Assembly: GCA_024635925.1 (NCBI GenBank)
Contig: JAGXHY010000014.1
Coordinates: 1 to 64,000 of the forward strand
Reading direction: 5' to 3'
Source of the DNA: Bacillota bacterium
GTDB lineage: Bacteria; Bacillota; TC1
DNA: 64,000 nucleotides
Under the pieces are notes generated by a model that ran no database searches, was not told where the DNA came from, and worked only from the letters and a program-made list of their open reading frames with translations. The position numbers were made by a program, and so were the translations under genes. Below, one piece after another: positions 37,678 through 46,661 of the stretch (its first letter is position 1; each line of letters starts with the position of its first letter).

Positions 37678-38321
37678 GTATTAATATTTATTTTCTTACT
37701 GATAATTCTATATACATCCCGACTTTTACCTAAAAATAATTTTTTAGCCCATAATGTACCAAAGTTTTTGATTTCATGTGGTTCTAGATTAGTACAACTT
37801 AAAATACTTAAATTTGCTTTTTTATATATTTCTTTCAATTCAGAAAGTAAATAATTTGAACTTAATTCTGGCAGTTGTCGTTTTTCTATTTCTACAGGTT
37901 CATGAATATTATTATAAGCAAATATAAAAATAAATTCTGCATCTACTTTTCCTAAGCGAGAAATTTTATTTAGTAGGACAGGCATATCTTTTACTGTTGC
38001 TTCTAATAGACTTCCCCAAGGGAAATTGATATATACTTTATCTGCTAACCCATTAAGTTCGTCACCCATATTTTCTATAGAAGTTATTATAAATATCAAA
38101 TTTTCTATTTTATTTTTACTTACTTTTTTACTGTAGTCATATAAGTTACTAGCTGTGGGTTCCACACCGATATATAATTTATCTGGATTGTTTTTAGCTA
38201 GATCATAAATAAATTTACCATTGCCAGTACCTAAATCAACATAAATATGCTTAAATTTATTTACTATATTATTTAATTCATTATATTCAATAATTTTTTT
38301 GTTAACTAAAATTTTTATCAA
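37674..38321 (-). CDS. 16S rRNA (adenine(1408)-N1)-methyltransferase homologue (NpmA/KamB family)
   Basis: 215 residues, class I SAM methyltransferase. It has the SAM motif YVDLGTGNGKFIYDL (Asp29), acidic IGVEPTASNL, and the family-specific INFPWGSLLEATV with Trp102 and TLWAKKLFLGK with Trp191. In NpmA the two equivalent tryptophans (W107, W197) hold the flipped A1408. Also shared are EIEKRQLPELSSNYLLS-like residues. Known members confer kanamycin/apramycin/neomycin resistance. It starts with TTG 38321, 9 bases after AAGGAG, overlapping the ykgJ-like gene by 20 bases. A TrmB-type tRNA methylase was considered but the FPWG motif argues against it. Confidence 0.85.
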   Translation of the reverse strand: MIKILVNKKIIEYNELNNIVNKFKHIYVDLGTGNGKFIYDLAKNNPDKLYIGVEPTASNLYDYSKKVSKNKIENLIFIITSIENMGDELNGLADKVYINFPWGSLLEATVKDMPVLLNKISRLGKVDAEFIFIFAYNNIHEPVEIEKRQLPELSSNYLLSELKEIYKKANLSILSCTNLEPHEIKNFGTLWAKKLFLGKSRDVYRIISKKININT

Positions 38322-38997
38322 GAAACTTATCTCCTTCTAAAAAAAGTTTTTCTATTATTACTTCTTTATCATAAACTTTGCTAGAGTCATATATTTCAAT
38401 TAAGTTTTCAACTAAATAAAATGATAATTTTGCTTTATCCTTACAATTTAAATAATTTAATTCACCATTATAAAAATAGTCAAAATCATAAAGTAGTACA
38501 TTTAATAAATTATTATAATATTTATCATTGAGTAATCCAGTATTTAGATTTTTTAATTTCTCATATTTTTCATGAAACAAATCAGCCATTGATAAATAGT
38601 CAATTCCGCTATCTTCTTTTATATAATCTAATAATCTATTAGCAATATTTTCTTTTAGACCTTTACAAAAATCAACATCTTGTAATATATATTCTTTATT
38701 AATTCTAGCTAAGGGAAACAGTCTACAACTTAATGGTCTACTATTGTGAATACTACATAACTTATCTATATTAAAAATACATAATCCTCTTCTGGCACTT
38801 TTTATTATTGGTCTATATAAACCATTTTCGGTATTCTCAAGAAAAATAATATATTTATCTATTATTTGTGTTGTTGTATTATCTAGTTTTTTAGATATTT
38901 TTAAGATATCAAATGGATTTAAAAAAATTTCCATATTCTCACAACAATGTGCTGTTTTTTGACAATCGAATTTAAATTCATTTATAATTTTATTCAA
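38302..38997 (-). CDS. YkgJ-family cysteine-cluster protein
   Basis: 231 residues. N-terminal cysteines at 12, 18 and 19 (DCQKTAHCC), then GLCIFNIDKLCSIHNSRPLSCRLFP and a further Cys in DVDFC, match the zinc/iron-chelating CxxxCxxCC family (PF03692). The biochemical role of the family is not established; metal binding or a link to rRNA/flagellin methylation has been suggested. It overlaps the start of the NpmA-like gene by 20 bases, so the two are cotranslated and may act together. AAGGAG precedes the ATG by 11 bases. Confidence 0.8.
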   Translation of the reverse strand: MNKIINEFKFDCQKTAHCCENMEIFLNPFDILKISKKLDNTTTQIIDKYIIFLENTENGLYRPIIKSARRGLCIFNIDKLCSIHNSRPLSCRLFPLARINKEYILQDVDFCKGLKENIANRLLDYIKEDSGIDYLSMADLFHEKYEKLKNLNTGLLNDKYYNNLLNVLLYDFDYFYNGELNYLNCKDKAKLSFYLVENLIEIYDSSKVYDKEVIIEKLFLEGDKFLDKNFS

Positions 38998-39014
38998 AGA
39001 AAAACTCCTTATAT

Positions 39015-39698
39015 TTAAATTTTAATTGGAATTTGATTTTTAAGTTTTAAAACTCCAATTTCTTCAGAAGCCATATAAGCTAATATTTCAACCCCTTTAG
39101 AATGGGCTTCTTTTAGTTTATTGGCAAATTTTGGGTCATTTTCTATATTTGCTTTGAATATTTTTCCTGAAGGATGTTGAGCGACAAATATAATAATGGC
39201 ACGTTTCCCCTCATTTTTGAGCTTAATTAAATGTTCTAGATGTTTTAGACCACGAATTGTAGGTGCATCAGGAAATTGTAAATATTCATCTTTAATTAAA
39301 GTGACAGATTTAACTTCTATATATACTTCAGTATGTTTACTAATACAAAATATATCCATTCTTGTTCCAGTCATACTATATTCTCTAATTATATTTTTTG
39401 GATTAATTATTGTTTCAATATCACCACTTACTAAACTATTATAAACTGCTTCATTAGCAGATACAGAAATCAAATTCACCCATACACTATTATTTTTTAC
39501 ATAATGTAAAGTGTATTTTGTCTTTCTACTAGGATTATCACTTTTCTTTAATAAAACTTTTACACCAGGTATTAGTAGTTCTTGACAACGGCCAGTATTT
39601 GCTACATGAACATTTTCTAGTAAACTATCAATCATTACTTCTGCAATAAACCGGTTGCTTCTATTAAAAAAAATTCCTTCATACATATTAGTTTTCAT
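39015..39698 (-). CDS. sfsA: SfsA-family nuclease
   Basis: About 227 residues. Features are ANTGRCQELLIPG (OB-like N-terminal part), EVKSVTLIKD and FPDAPTIRGLKHLEHL, with the restriction-endonuclease-like Asp/Glu/Lys core, then AIIIFVAQHPSG. E. coli SfsA is named for sugar fermentation stimulation but has DNA/RNA nuclease features. I favour ATG 39698 (MKTNMYEG) because the family core begins at EGIFFNR; the frame is open to ATG 39722. No start has a strong ribosome binding site. It overlaps the ddl stop by 11 bases. Confidence 0.88.
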   Translation of the reverse strand: MKTNMYEGIFFNRSNRFIAEVMIDSLLENVHVANTGRCQELLIPGVKVLLKKSDNPSRKTKYTLHYVKNNSVWVNLISVSANEAVYNSLVSGDIETIINPKNIIREYSMTGTRMDIFCISKHTEVYIEVKSVTLIKDEYLQFPDAPTIRGLKHLEHLIKLKNEGKRAIIIFVAQHPSGKIFKANIENDPKFANKLKEAHSKGVEILAYMASEEIGVLKLKNQIPIKI

Positions 39699-40680
39699 GT
39701 ATATATTTTTCATATTTTTCAAAAGGAAATTCTTTTCCCAACGACATTTGAATAATATAGTGTGTTAGCTCATCAAAAGTAATACCAATATAAGCTGCTG
39801 CATCAGGTAATAGGCTCATCTCTGTGAAACCTGGAATTGTATTGATATCTATTAAATAAAGTTCATTACCTTTTACCATAAAATCAGCTCTAGCAAAACC
39901 TTTACAACCTAATACTTCATATATTTTTACTGCTAAGTTTTTAGCTCTATTTCTTACAGTATTTGGTAATCTAGCTGGAATTATATGTTCACACATACCT
40001 TTTGTATATTTTGCATCATAATCATAATAACCACTTACTGTAGTTATTTCCAATGTAGGTAATGGAAAAGCACGATCATTACCCAAGAGGCCAATGGTTA
40101 TCTCATCGCTTGGTGTAATCATTTTTTCTATCATTAATTCATCTTCTAAATTAAATCCGCCTCTAAAAGCATCCTCTAATTGTTTTTCATAAGGAATTTC
40201 CTTATTGTTTATATAATATATACCTAACGTTGAACCTTGAGATGGGGCTTTCACTAAAACTGGAAAACCAAAAGAATCTTCAATATTTTTAACTATTAGT
40301 TTTATTTCACTTTTTTTATAATCTTTTTTCTTTATTGTAAAAAAATCTGGGACTGGAATATTATGAGTTTTCATAATAGTTTGAGTATAAATTTTATTCA
40401 TACACAAAGAACTGCTCAAAACTTTACTTCCAGTATATGGAATATTTAATTGTTCAAGAAATCCTTGAATAGATCCATCTTCACCACCAAGTCCGTGTAA
40501 TGCAATAAAAACTGTATCAGGTCTAAAACTTTTTAATTCTAAATATAAATCATCATATTTAGGATCAATTTTTTTTACTTCATAGTCATTCCTTAATAAA
40601 CTATTATATATTGCAGTACCACTTTTGAGTGAAATTTCTCTTTCAGTTGAATTCCCTCCTAAGATAACTGATACTTTCAT
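39688..40680 (-). CDS. ddl: D-alanine--D-alanine ligase
   Basis: 330 residues, ATP-grasp ligase. Motifs are LGGNSTEREISL (N-terminal substrate residues), ALHGLGGEDGSIQG, KAPSQGSTLGIY (ATP grasp), RADFMV and DINTIPGFTEMSLLP (metal and second D-Ala site). It makes the D-Ala-D-Ala end of peptidoglycan precursors, so the organism has a cell wall. AGGAGAATATT precedes the ATG. The D-Ala-D-Lac versus D-Ala-D-Ala specificity residue was not resolved by alignment. Confidence 0.95.
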   Translation of the reverse strand: MKVSVILGGNSTEREISLKSGTAIYNSLLRNDYEVKKIDPKYDDLYLELKSFRPDTVFIALHGLGGEDGSIQGFLEQLNIPYTGSKVLSSSLCMNKIYTQTIMKTHNIPVPDFFTIKKKDYKKSEIKLIVKNIEDSFGFPVLVKAPSQGSTLGIYYINNKEIPYEKQLEDAFRGGFNLEDELMIEKMITPSDEITIGLLGNDRAFPLPTLEITTVSGYYDYDAKYTKGMCEHIIPARLPNTVRNRAKNLAVKIYEVLGCKGFARADFMVKGNELYLIDINTIPGFTEMSLLPDAAAYIGITFDELTHYIIQMSLGKEFPFEKYEKYIHEN

Positions 40681-40696
40681 AATATTCTCCTATCTT

Positions 40697-41221
40697 TTAA
40701 TGACATTCATAGATGTCATTGCCATTTAAATCATTAACTACTATAACTGGAAAATCTTCAACTTCTAATTTAAATATAGCTTCAGGCCCTAATTCAGGAA
40801 AAGCTACAACTGTAATTTTTTTTATTTTTGACCCCATAAGAGCACCTGCTCCACCAAGTGCTGCACAATAAATTGCACTATGTTCTATAAGAGACTCTTT
40901 TACTAATAATCCTCTTAATCCTTTTCCAATTAGAATGGCTACTCCTTGCTTTAAAATATCTGGTGTATATTTATCCATTCTATAACTTGTAGTGGGTCCA
41001 ATAGAGCCAACTACATTACCAGGTTTTGTTGGTGATGGTCCTGCATAATAAATTACAGCTCCATTTAAGTCAAAGGGTAATGGTAAATTATTATTAATCT
41101 TTTCTATTAATAATTTATGCGCTGAATCTCTAGCAGTATATATTACACCTGAAATAAATAGCTCATCACCTGATTTTAATTTTTTTAATTTTTCTTTATC
41201 AATTGGTGTATTTAATTTCAT
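40697..41221 (-). CDS. fumB: Class I fumarase / tartrate dehydratase, beta subunit
   Basis: 174 residues, Fe-S hydro-lyase C-terminal (beta) domain as a separate subunit. Typical blocks are KLKSGDELFISGVIYTARD, YYAGPSPTKPGNVVGSIGPTTSYRMD and the late GGAGAL and AFPELGPEA. It pairs with the alpha subunit encoded 8 bases upstream to interconvert fumarate and malate. L-tartrate dehydratase is the alternative, but the context and split form favour fumarase. The numbering FumA/FumB for subunits follows clostridial usage, not E. coli isozymes. Confidence 0.9.
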   Translation of the reverse strand: MKLNTPIDKEKLKKLKSGDELFISGVIYTARDSAHKLLIEKINNNLPLPFDLNGAVIYYAGPSPTKPGNVVGSIGPTTSYRMDKYTPDILKQGVAILIGKGLRGLLVKESLIEHSAIYCAALGGAGALMGSKIKKITVVAFPELGPEAIFKLEVEDFPVIVVNDLNGNDIYECH

Positions 41222-41229
41222 TTTTTCTC

Positions 41230-42072
41230 CTAAAATATAATTTTCTTATGTCGTATAACATGACAATTAATATTTATGGCAACGGGTAAGGAAGCAATAT
41301 GACATGGTTCCATAAGAATTGCTACATCAAACACACTTGTTTTACCACCAAAACCTTGTGGACCAATATTTAATGAATTTAATTTATTTTTTATATCAGT
41401 TTCAATAGCAGTTATACTGTTATCTACAGGAATATCAAGAATATCTTTAATCAAGGCACGCTTTGCTAATAGTGCAACGCCTTCAAAATTGCTCCCTATT
41501 CCAACACCAACGGTTATTGGTGGGCATGGGTTAGCTCCAGCATTCTTAACAGTTTGTACGACGAAATTTTTAATCCCTTCAAGGCCATCGCTGGGTGACA
41601 TCATTTTAAGTGCTGACATATTTTCACTACCTGCACCTTTTGCTAAAATAATGATATTAAAAATATCCCCTTTAAGAATATTTGTATGGATGATTGGTGG
41701 TAAATTATCACCTGTATTTATTCTTGAGATTGGATTACCAACAATTGATTTTCTTAAATAGCCTTCTTGATAGCCTAATCTTACTCCTTCAAATATTGCT
41801 TCATTTATATAACCACCCTCAATAACAACTTCTGTACCAATATTTAAAAAAACTACTGCTGTACCAGTGTCCTGGCAAATTGGAATCATGTTTTCCTGGG
41901 CAATAATTGCATTCTCTTTTAAATTTCTTAAAACCTTTTTACTAAGTTCATTATCTTCATTCTCTATAGCACTAACATATTTATTTAATAATTCTGAACT
42001 TGGAACACAATTTATTTCAATTATAGAATCTCTAATACTATTAATTATTTTATTATAACTTATTTTTTTCAT
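41230..42072 (-). CDS. fumA: Class I fumarase / tartrate dehydratase, alpha subunit
   Basis: 280 residues, Fe-S hydro-lyase N-terminal (alpha) part. Cluster cysteines are Cys66 in MIPICQDTGTA, one in NPCPPITVGVGIG and one in EPCHIASLPVAI; GSENMSALKMM is a family block. The oxygen-sensitive [4Fe-4S] fumarase is typical of anaerobes. AAAGGAATAAT lies before the ATG. With the beta subunit it forms a two-gene unit ending before ddl. Confidence 0.92.
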   Translation of the reverse strand: MKKISYNKIINSIRDSIIEINCVPSSELLNKYVSAIENEDNELSKKVLRNLKENAIIAQENMIPICQDTGTAVVFLNIGTEVVIEGGYINEAIFEGVRLGYQEGYLRKSIVGNPISRINTGDNLPPIIHTNILKGDIFNIIILAKGAGSENMSALKMMSPSDGLEGIKNFVVQTVKNAGANPCPPITVGVGIGSNFEGVALLAKRALIKDILDIPVDNSITAIETDIKNKLNSLNIGPQGFGGKTSVFDVAILMEPCHIASLPVAININCHVIRHKKIIF

Positions 42073-42092
42073 ATTATTCCTTTCAATAAATA

Positions 42093-42120
42093 TGGAGGTT
42101 TAGATTTCTCTAAACCTCCA
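42093..42120 (-). terminator. Hairpin after ispH-rpsA
   Basis: A perfect 12-bp stem, TGGAGGTTTAGA (42093-42104) with TCTAAACCTCCA (42109-42120), loop of 4. On the - strand it follows the ispH-rpsA stop by about a dozen bases. The tail ATATTTATTG is a poor T tract, so termination may be partial before fumA. Confidence 0.65.
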
Positions 42121-42132
42121 CAAGTCTAAAAC

Positions 42133-44142
42133 TTATTCTTCATTTTTATTGTTTTGGTTTAATATTTCACCTAGAGTTACATTTTCTGTATCATCGTATA
42201 CCATTTTATCTTCTACTGTTGGTTCACTCTTTTTTACAGGTTCTTCTAAGGATTTTTTAGATAAGGAAACTTTCTTATTATTTACATCTATATCTAAAAT
42301 TTCAACTTCTATTTCATCTCCTGCTTTTAAAACATCACTTACTTTTTCAATTTTTTCATGAGATATTTCAGAGATATGTAATAAACCTTCGACAAATTTA
42401 CCTATATTTATAAAAGCACCATAATCAACTACACTAGTTACTGTTCCTTTTAATATATGTCCGATTTTGTGAGTTTTTATAAAAGTCTGCCATGGATCTT
42501 CTTCTAGAGCTTTAAGACTTAAACTAATTTTATTCTTTTCTTTATCAATTCCAATAATTTTAACATTAATTTTATCTCCGACCTCAAGCATATTCTTTAG
42601 ATTTTCTCTTTTATTCCAAGATAATTCAGATACATGTAATAATCCGTCTAAGTAGCCTAAATTTATAAAGGCTCCAAAGTCTGCAAGCATTTTAACTTCA
42701 CCTGTTACAACTTTGCCAACTTCAATAGTTTCCCAGAAGTCTTTTGAGTTAGCTTCTCTCTCTTCTGCTAGTATTACTTTTTGTGAAAGAACAATCTTTG
42801 GCAACCGTTTTTTTAAATCTAAATCAATTATTCTAATACGTAATTTTTTGCCTAAGTATTTATCAAGATTTTTAGCATAACCATTTAGTAGAATCTGCGA
42901 AGCAGGTAAAAACCCTTCAACATCTTCAATTTTAACAATTAGTCCTGATTTAACAACGTTAGTAACAATACCTTCAAATTCTTCTTTATTTTCAAATTTA
43001 GTCGGAAGAGTTTTAAGAGCCTCTCTTTGAACTTCTCTATTTTTCCTGTCAATTAATTTCCTTTTTGATAATACAGGAAAACCGACAGAATTAGATTTTT
43101 GAAGTAAAACCGCAGTAATTTTATCTCCGACTTTTGGTAAATCTTCATTGTTGTACTCTTCAATAGATAACATGCCTTCAGCTTTCATACCAATATCTAC
43201 TACAACATTTTCTTTATCGACTTGAATTACAATACCTTCTACAATGTCTCCTGCTTGAATATCATTGTCCATTTCTAGTAATAGTTCTTCCATAGTCTGT
43301 TCTTTTTCCATTTTGTCTTCACTCATCATTTTGTTAATGACCTCCTCTATTATCCAACTAGGCGTAGAAGCACCAGCTGTGATACCTACTTTATTTTTAT
43401 TTAAAAACCATTCAGCATTTAAATCTTTATATGTTTCTATAAAAAATGAACTTTCATTATAAGTTTTTGCTATTTTAAAAAGTTTATTAGAATTTGAACT
43501 GTTTTTACCACCTATTATTATCATAATATCTACTATTTTAGCTAAATCTTCTATTTCACTTTGTCTTTTTCTAGTTGCTGAACAAATTGTATTTTCAACT
43601 ATCAAGTTTGTTGTTTTACTTTCAATCATTTCTTTTATAACAGTAAATTCATCAACAGATTGAGTAGTTTGGGATAATAGAAAAACTGGTTTTGAAAAAT
43701 CAATCTGTTCAATATCTTCTTTTTTAGATACAGCAATACTATTAGATCCACCCCAGTCTAATATTCCAAGTACTTCAGGATGATTTTTATTTCCATATAC
43801 AACAACTTGGTACCCTAATTCTGCGTATTTTTCTGCTAAATTATGGGCTCTTTTAACACTAGGACATGTAGCATCAACTAAATTTTTTCTCAAACCAAAA
43901 TCTCGATAAAATGATTTGCCAACCCCATGTGACCTAATTACTAAAAAGTCATCTACTTTAATATCCTTAATACTTTTAATAGGAATAATATTTTTAAGAA
44001 TTAATCTATTAATTTCTTGTTGATTATGTATTAGTTCTCCTAAAGTATATATTGTTTTGTCTGTCTTAATTTCTTCTGCTCTTTTCAAAGCATTTTTTAC
44101 GCCATAACAAAAACCGGCGTTAGGTGCAAGTATTATTTCCAT
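42133..44142 (-). CDS. ispH: IspH-ribosomal protein S1 fusion
   Basis: 669 residues with two parts. Residues 1-280 are HMBPP reductase (IspH) with the three [4Fe-4S] cysteines Cys12, Cys93 and Cys187 and SHGVG, the last step of the MEP isoprenoid pathway. From about 295 to 640 come four S1 RNA-binding domains (starting near GDIVEGIVIQV, EFEGIVTNVV, VTGEVKMLADFGAF and LKGTVTSVVDYGAF), as in RpsA-like proteins. The fusion is known in clostridia. The linker is acidic (MEKEQTMEELLLEMDND). It is 35 bases after cmk, the usual cmk-ispH-rpsA order. Confidence 0.95.
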   Translation of the reverse strand: MEIILAPNAGFCYGVKNALKRAEEIKTDKTIYTLGELIHNQQEINRLILKNIIPIKSIKDIKVDDFLVIRSHGVGKSFYRDFGLRKNLVDATCPSVKRAHNLAEKYAELGYQVVVYGNKNHPEVLGILDWGGSNSIAVSKKEDIEQIDFSKPVFLLSQTTQSVDEFTVIKEMIESKTTNLIVENTICSATRKRQSEIEDLAKIVDIMIIIGGKNSSNSNKLFKIAKTYNESSFFIETYKDLNAEWFLNKNKVGITAGASTPSWIIEEVINKMMSEDKMEKEQTMEELLLEMDNDIQAGDIVEGIVIQVDKENVVVDIGMKAEGMLSIEEYNNEDLPKVGDKITAVLLQKSNSVGFPVLSKRKLIDRKNREVQREALKTLPTKFENKEEFEGIVTNVVKSGLIVKIEDVEGFLPASQILLNGYAKNLDKYLGKKLRIRIIDLDLKKRLPKIVLSQKVILAEEREANSKDFWETIEVGKVVTGEVKMLADFGAFINLGYLDGLLHVSELSWNKRENLKNMLEVGDKINVKIIGIDKEKNKISLSLKALEEDPWQTFIKTHKIGHILKGTVTSVVDYGAFINIGKFVEGLLHISEISHEKIEKVSDVLKAGDEIEVEILDIDVNNKKVSLSKKSLEEPVKKSEPTVEDKMVYDDTENVTLGEILNQNNKNEE

Positions 44143-44177
44143 GTTAGCTCCTAATATTATATCAAGAATTTCATGAT

Positions 44178-44828
44178 TTATAAATCATTATTTAATAAAT
44201 CATAAATTTTATCTACTACTTGTCTTATATTTAAGTCATCTGTGACAATTATTATAGCATCATCTGCTTTTTTTAATGGATCTACTTCTCTGTTTGTATC
44301 AATAAAGTCTCTTTCAATTATTTCTTCTTCTAATTTTTCTAAAATAACTGATTCATTCTTATCAATTAACTCTAAATATCGTCTGTAAGCTCTAATTTTT
44401 GGAGATGCATCAAGATAAATTTTAAGATCGGCATTAGGAAGAACTACAGTTCCTATGTCTCGTCCATCTATTATTATATTTTTTAAATGATTAGATATAT
44501 TCCTAATTACATTATTTAAAAGTTTTCTAATAAAAGGTTGAGCAGCAACTTCAGATACTCTTTGAGAAATTATATTTTTACGTATTTCCACATCTATAGA
44601 TTTATTGTTTAAGTATAGTTTGTTATCTATAAATTCAAACTTAGAGGACTTAATTATATCAGTAATTAATTTTTCATCTTGAATATTAATATGTTTTTTA
44701 TAAATAATATAGGTTATTGCTCTATAAAGAGCTCCTGTATCAATGTATTCAAAATTCAGTTTTTTACTAAGCAACTTGGCTATAGAACTTTTTCCTGAAC
44801 TAGCAGGTCCATCAATTGCTATTTTCAT
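44178..44828 (-). CDS. cmk: Cytidylate kinase
   Basis: 216 residues. The P-loop is IDGPASSGKSS at residues 3-13, the CMP-binding region is YIDTGALYRAITY, and DGRDIGTVVLPNADLKIYLDAS is followed by the lid REVDPLKKADDAIIIVTDDL. It phosphorylates CMP and dCMP. Upstream of ispH-rpsA as in most Firmicutes. TAGGAG lies 5 bases before the ATG. Confidence 0.96.
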   Translation of the reverse strand: MKIAIDGPASSGKSSIAKLLSKKLNFEYIDTGALYRAITYIIYKKHINIQDEKLITDIIKSSKFEFIDNKLYLNNKSIDVEIRKNIISQRVSEVAAQPFIRKLLNNVIRNISNHLKNIIIDGRDIGTVVLPNADLKIYLDASPKIRAYRRYLELIDKNESVILEKLEEEIIERDFIDTNREVDPLKKADDAIIIVTDDLNIRQVVDKIYDLLNNDL

Positions 44829-44842
44829 ATAAACTCCTATGA

Positions 44843-44872
44843 TTAAGGAGAAAGACAGCGCTTTCTCCTTAA
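44843..44872 (-). terminator. Hairpin between ilvC and cmk
   Basis: TTAAGGAGAAAG (44843-44854) pairs with CTTTCTCCTTAA (44861-44872) across 6 bases, a perfect 12-bp stem. Located 15 bases after the ilvC stop on the - strand. The T tract is weak, so it may be a partial terminator or 3' end stabiliser. Confidence 0.65.
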
Positions 44873-44886
44873 TTTAAATATTAAAT

Positions 44887-45888
44887 CTATTTTGCTTTTT
44901 TACCAATCCAAGGCATCATGGCTCTTAGCTTTTCACCTGTTGTTTCAATAAGGTGATTTTTGTCTTTTTCGTATAAAGCATTGAAATTAGGACTTCCATC
45001 TTTATATTCAGCAACCCATTCTCTGGCAAATTGACCAGATTGAATTTCTTCTAGAATTTTTTTCATTTCTTTTTTTGTCTCTGAATTAATAATTCTAGGA
45101 CCTCTTGTAAGATCTCCATATTCTGCAGTATCACTAACAGAATATCTCATATTACTAATTCCACCTTCATACATAAGGTCTACAATTAATTTTAATTCAT
45201 GCAGACACTCAAAATATGCCATTTCTGGAGCATATCCTGCTTCAGTCAAGGTCTCAAAACCTGCTTTAACTAATGCAGTAGCGCCTCCACATAATACAGC
45301 TTGTTCTCCAAATAAATCTGTCTCAGTTTCTTCCCTAAATGTTGTTTCTAATACTCCAGCTCTAGTACAACCTATGCCTTTTGCATAAGAAAGTGCCAAT
45401 TCTTGGGCTTTTCCTGTAGCATTTTGATGAATTGCTACTAAACCTGGAACACCACCACCTTGAGTAAATGTCCTTCTTACTAGATGACCAGGACTTTTAG
45501 GGGCAACTAGAAAAACATCAACATCACTTGGTGGAACTATCAAATCATAATGGATATTAAAACCATGTGCAAAAACTAAAGCTTTCCCAGTAGTTACGTG
45601 TTTTGCAATTTCATTATCATAAATTTCTTTTTGTTTTTCATCAGGTAATAACAACATAATAACATCTGCATAAGCACATGCTTCATCAACTGTCGCAGTT
45701 TTTAAACCGTCATTAATAGCTTCTTGCCATCTTTTACTTTCTTTTCTTAAGCCAACAGTAACGTTAGCACCATTTTCTTTTAAGTTAAGTGCATGAGCAT
45801 GTCCTTGGCTTCCATAACCTAAAATAGCCACTTTTCTACCCTGAATTAAACTCAAATCAGCATCTTTATCATAATACATTTTTACCAT
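44887..45888 (-). CDS. ilvC: Ketol-acid reductoisomerase
   Basis: 333 residues, class I KARI. The Rossmann motif is [17 protein letters not shown] and cofactor loop residues RKESKRW suggest NADPH. The Mg-binding knotted domain includes [16 protein letters not shown] and [16 protein letters not shown]. It makes dihydroxy acids for valine, isoleucine and, via 2-oxoisovalerate, leucine. GGAGG is 7 bases before ATG 45888. Only 68 bases separate it from rluB; no T-box is visible, so regulation must differ from leuA. Other ilv genes are not in the window. Confidence 0.97.
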   Translation of the reverse strand: MVKMYYDKDADLSLIQGRKVAILGYGSQGHAHALNLKENGANVTVGLRKESKRWQEAINDGLKTATVDEACAYADVIMLLLPDEKQKEIYDNEIAKHVTTGKALVFAHGFNIHYDLIVPPSDVDVFLVAPKSPGHLVRRTFTQGGGVPGLVAIHQNATGKAQELALSYAKGIGCTRAGVLETTFREETETDLFGEQAVLCGGATALVKAGFETLTEAGYAPEMAYFECLHELKLIVDLMYEGGISNMRYSVSDTAEYGDLTRGPRIINSETKKEMKKILEEIQSGQFAREWVAEYKDGSPNFNALYEKDKNHLIETTGEKLRAMMPWIGKKAK

Positions 45889-45956
45889 AATATAACCTCC
45901 AATTTTCTTATCTATTTAATTTTATCATAAAATAATGATATTTGTCCTATTTGATT

Positions 45957-46661
45957 CTAATTTTTAAGCTTTTCAATTTCTTTTCTAGTTAATATTCTAT
46001 ATTTACCACGTTTTAATTTATCTATAGTTAAAAATCCAATTTTAATTCTTTTCAAAGTAAGGACAGGATTTTTCAACTCATCAAACATTTTTCTGACTTG
46101 TCTATTTTTACCTTCTTTTATCCCTATTTCTATTACAAAGTAATCTTTAAAATTATGTGCATAATATACATTCGCTTTATCAGTCATGTATTCATTTTCT
46201 ATTAAAATTCCATCTTGTAATCGATTTAAATTTTCATTGGTGATTTTCCCTGCACATTTAGCTCGATATACTTTTTCTACTAAATGACTTGGGTGAGTAA
46301 GTGTATTTGTAAATTCACCATCATTAGTCAATATAATTAAGCCTTCTGTATCATAATCTAGCCTGCCAACAGGATAAATTCTTTCTTTTATGTCAGTAAC
46401 TAAATCTAATACAGTCTTTCTACCTTCAGGATCCTTCATTGTACTAACATAACCTTTTGGTTTGTATAATAGAATATAAATCTTTTTATCATTATTACTA
46501 ATTAATTTATCATCAACAAAAACTTTATCTTTATTTATATCTATAATATCACCAATGGAAGCTGGTTTACTATTAATTTTAATTCTATTTTCAAGTATTA
46601 ACTCCTCTGCTTTTCTTCGTGAGCAAAACCCAGCAGCAGATAAATATTTTTGAATTCTCAT
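45957..46661 (-). CDS. rluB: rRNA pseudouridine synthase, RluB/RsuA family
   Basis: 234 residues. An N-terminal S4 domain (MRIQKYLSAAGFCSRRKAEELI) is followed by the pseudouridine synthase core with catalytic Asp in PVGRLDYDTEGLIILTNDG and EGKNRQVRKMF. It modifies 23S rRNA (U2605 region by analogy with E. coli RluB); the exact target is uncertain. It shares one base with rnhB. In many clostridia this gene follows scpAB; here it heads towards ilvC instead. Confidence 0.9.
   Translation of the reverse strand: MRIQKYLSAAGFCSRRKAEELILENRIKINSKPASIGDIIDINKDKVFVDDKLISNNDKKIYILLYKPKGYVSTMKDPEGRKTVLDLVTDIKERIYPVGRLDYDTEGLIILTNDGEFTNTLTHPSHLVEKVYRAKCAGKITNENLNRLQDGILIENEYMTDKANVYYAHNFKDYFVIEIGIKEGKNRQVRKMFDELKNPVLTLKRIKIGFLTIDKLKRGKYRILTRKEIEKLKN

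Noticed and set aside
37674-38321. TrmB-type tRNA m7G46 methyltransferase
   Set aside because: The SAM motif alone would fit, but FPWGSLL and LWAKKL are specific to the A1408 16S methyltransferases and the TrmB hallmarks are missing.
45889-45956. T-box or leader regulation of ilvC
   Set aside because: The 68-base gap is too short and contains no TGGxACCGCG motif; only a small TATCAT/ATGATA repeat is seen.
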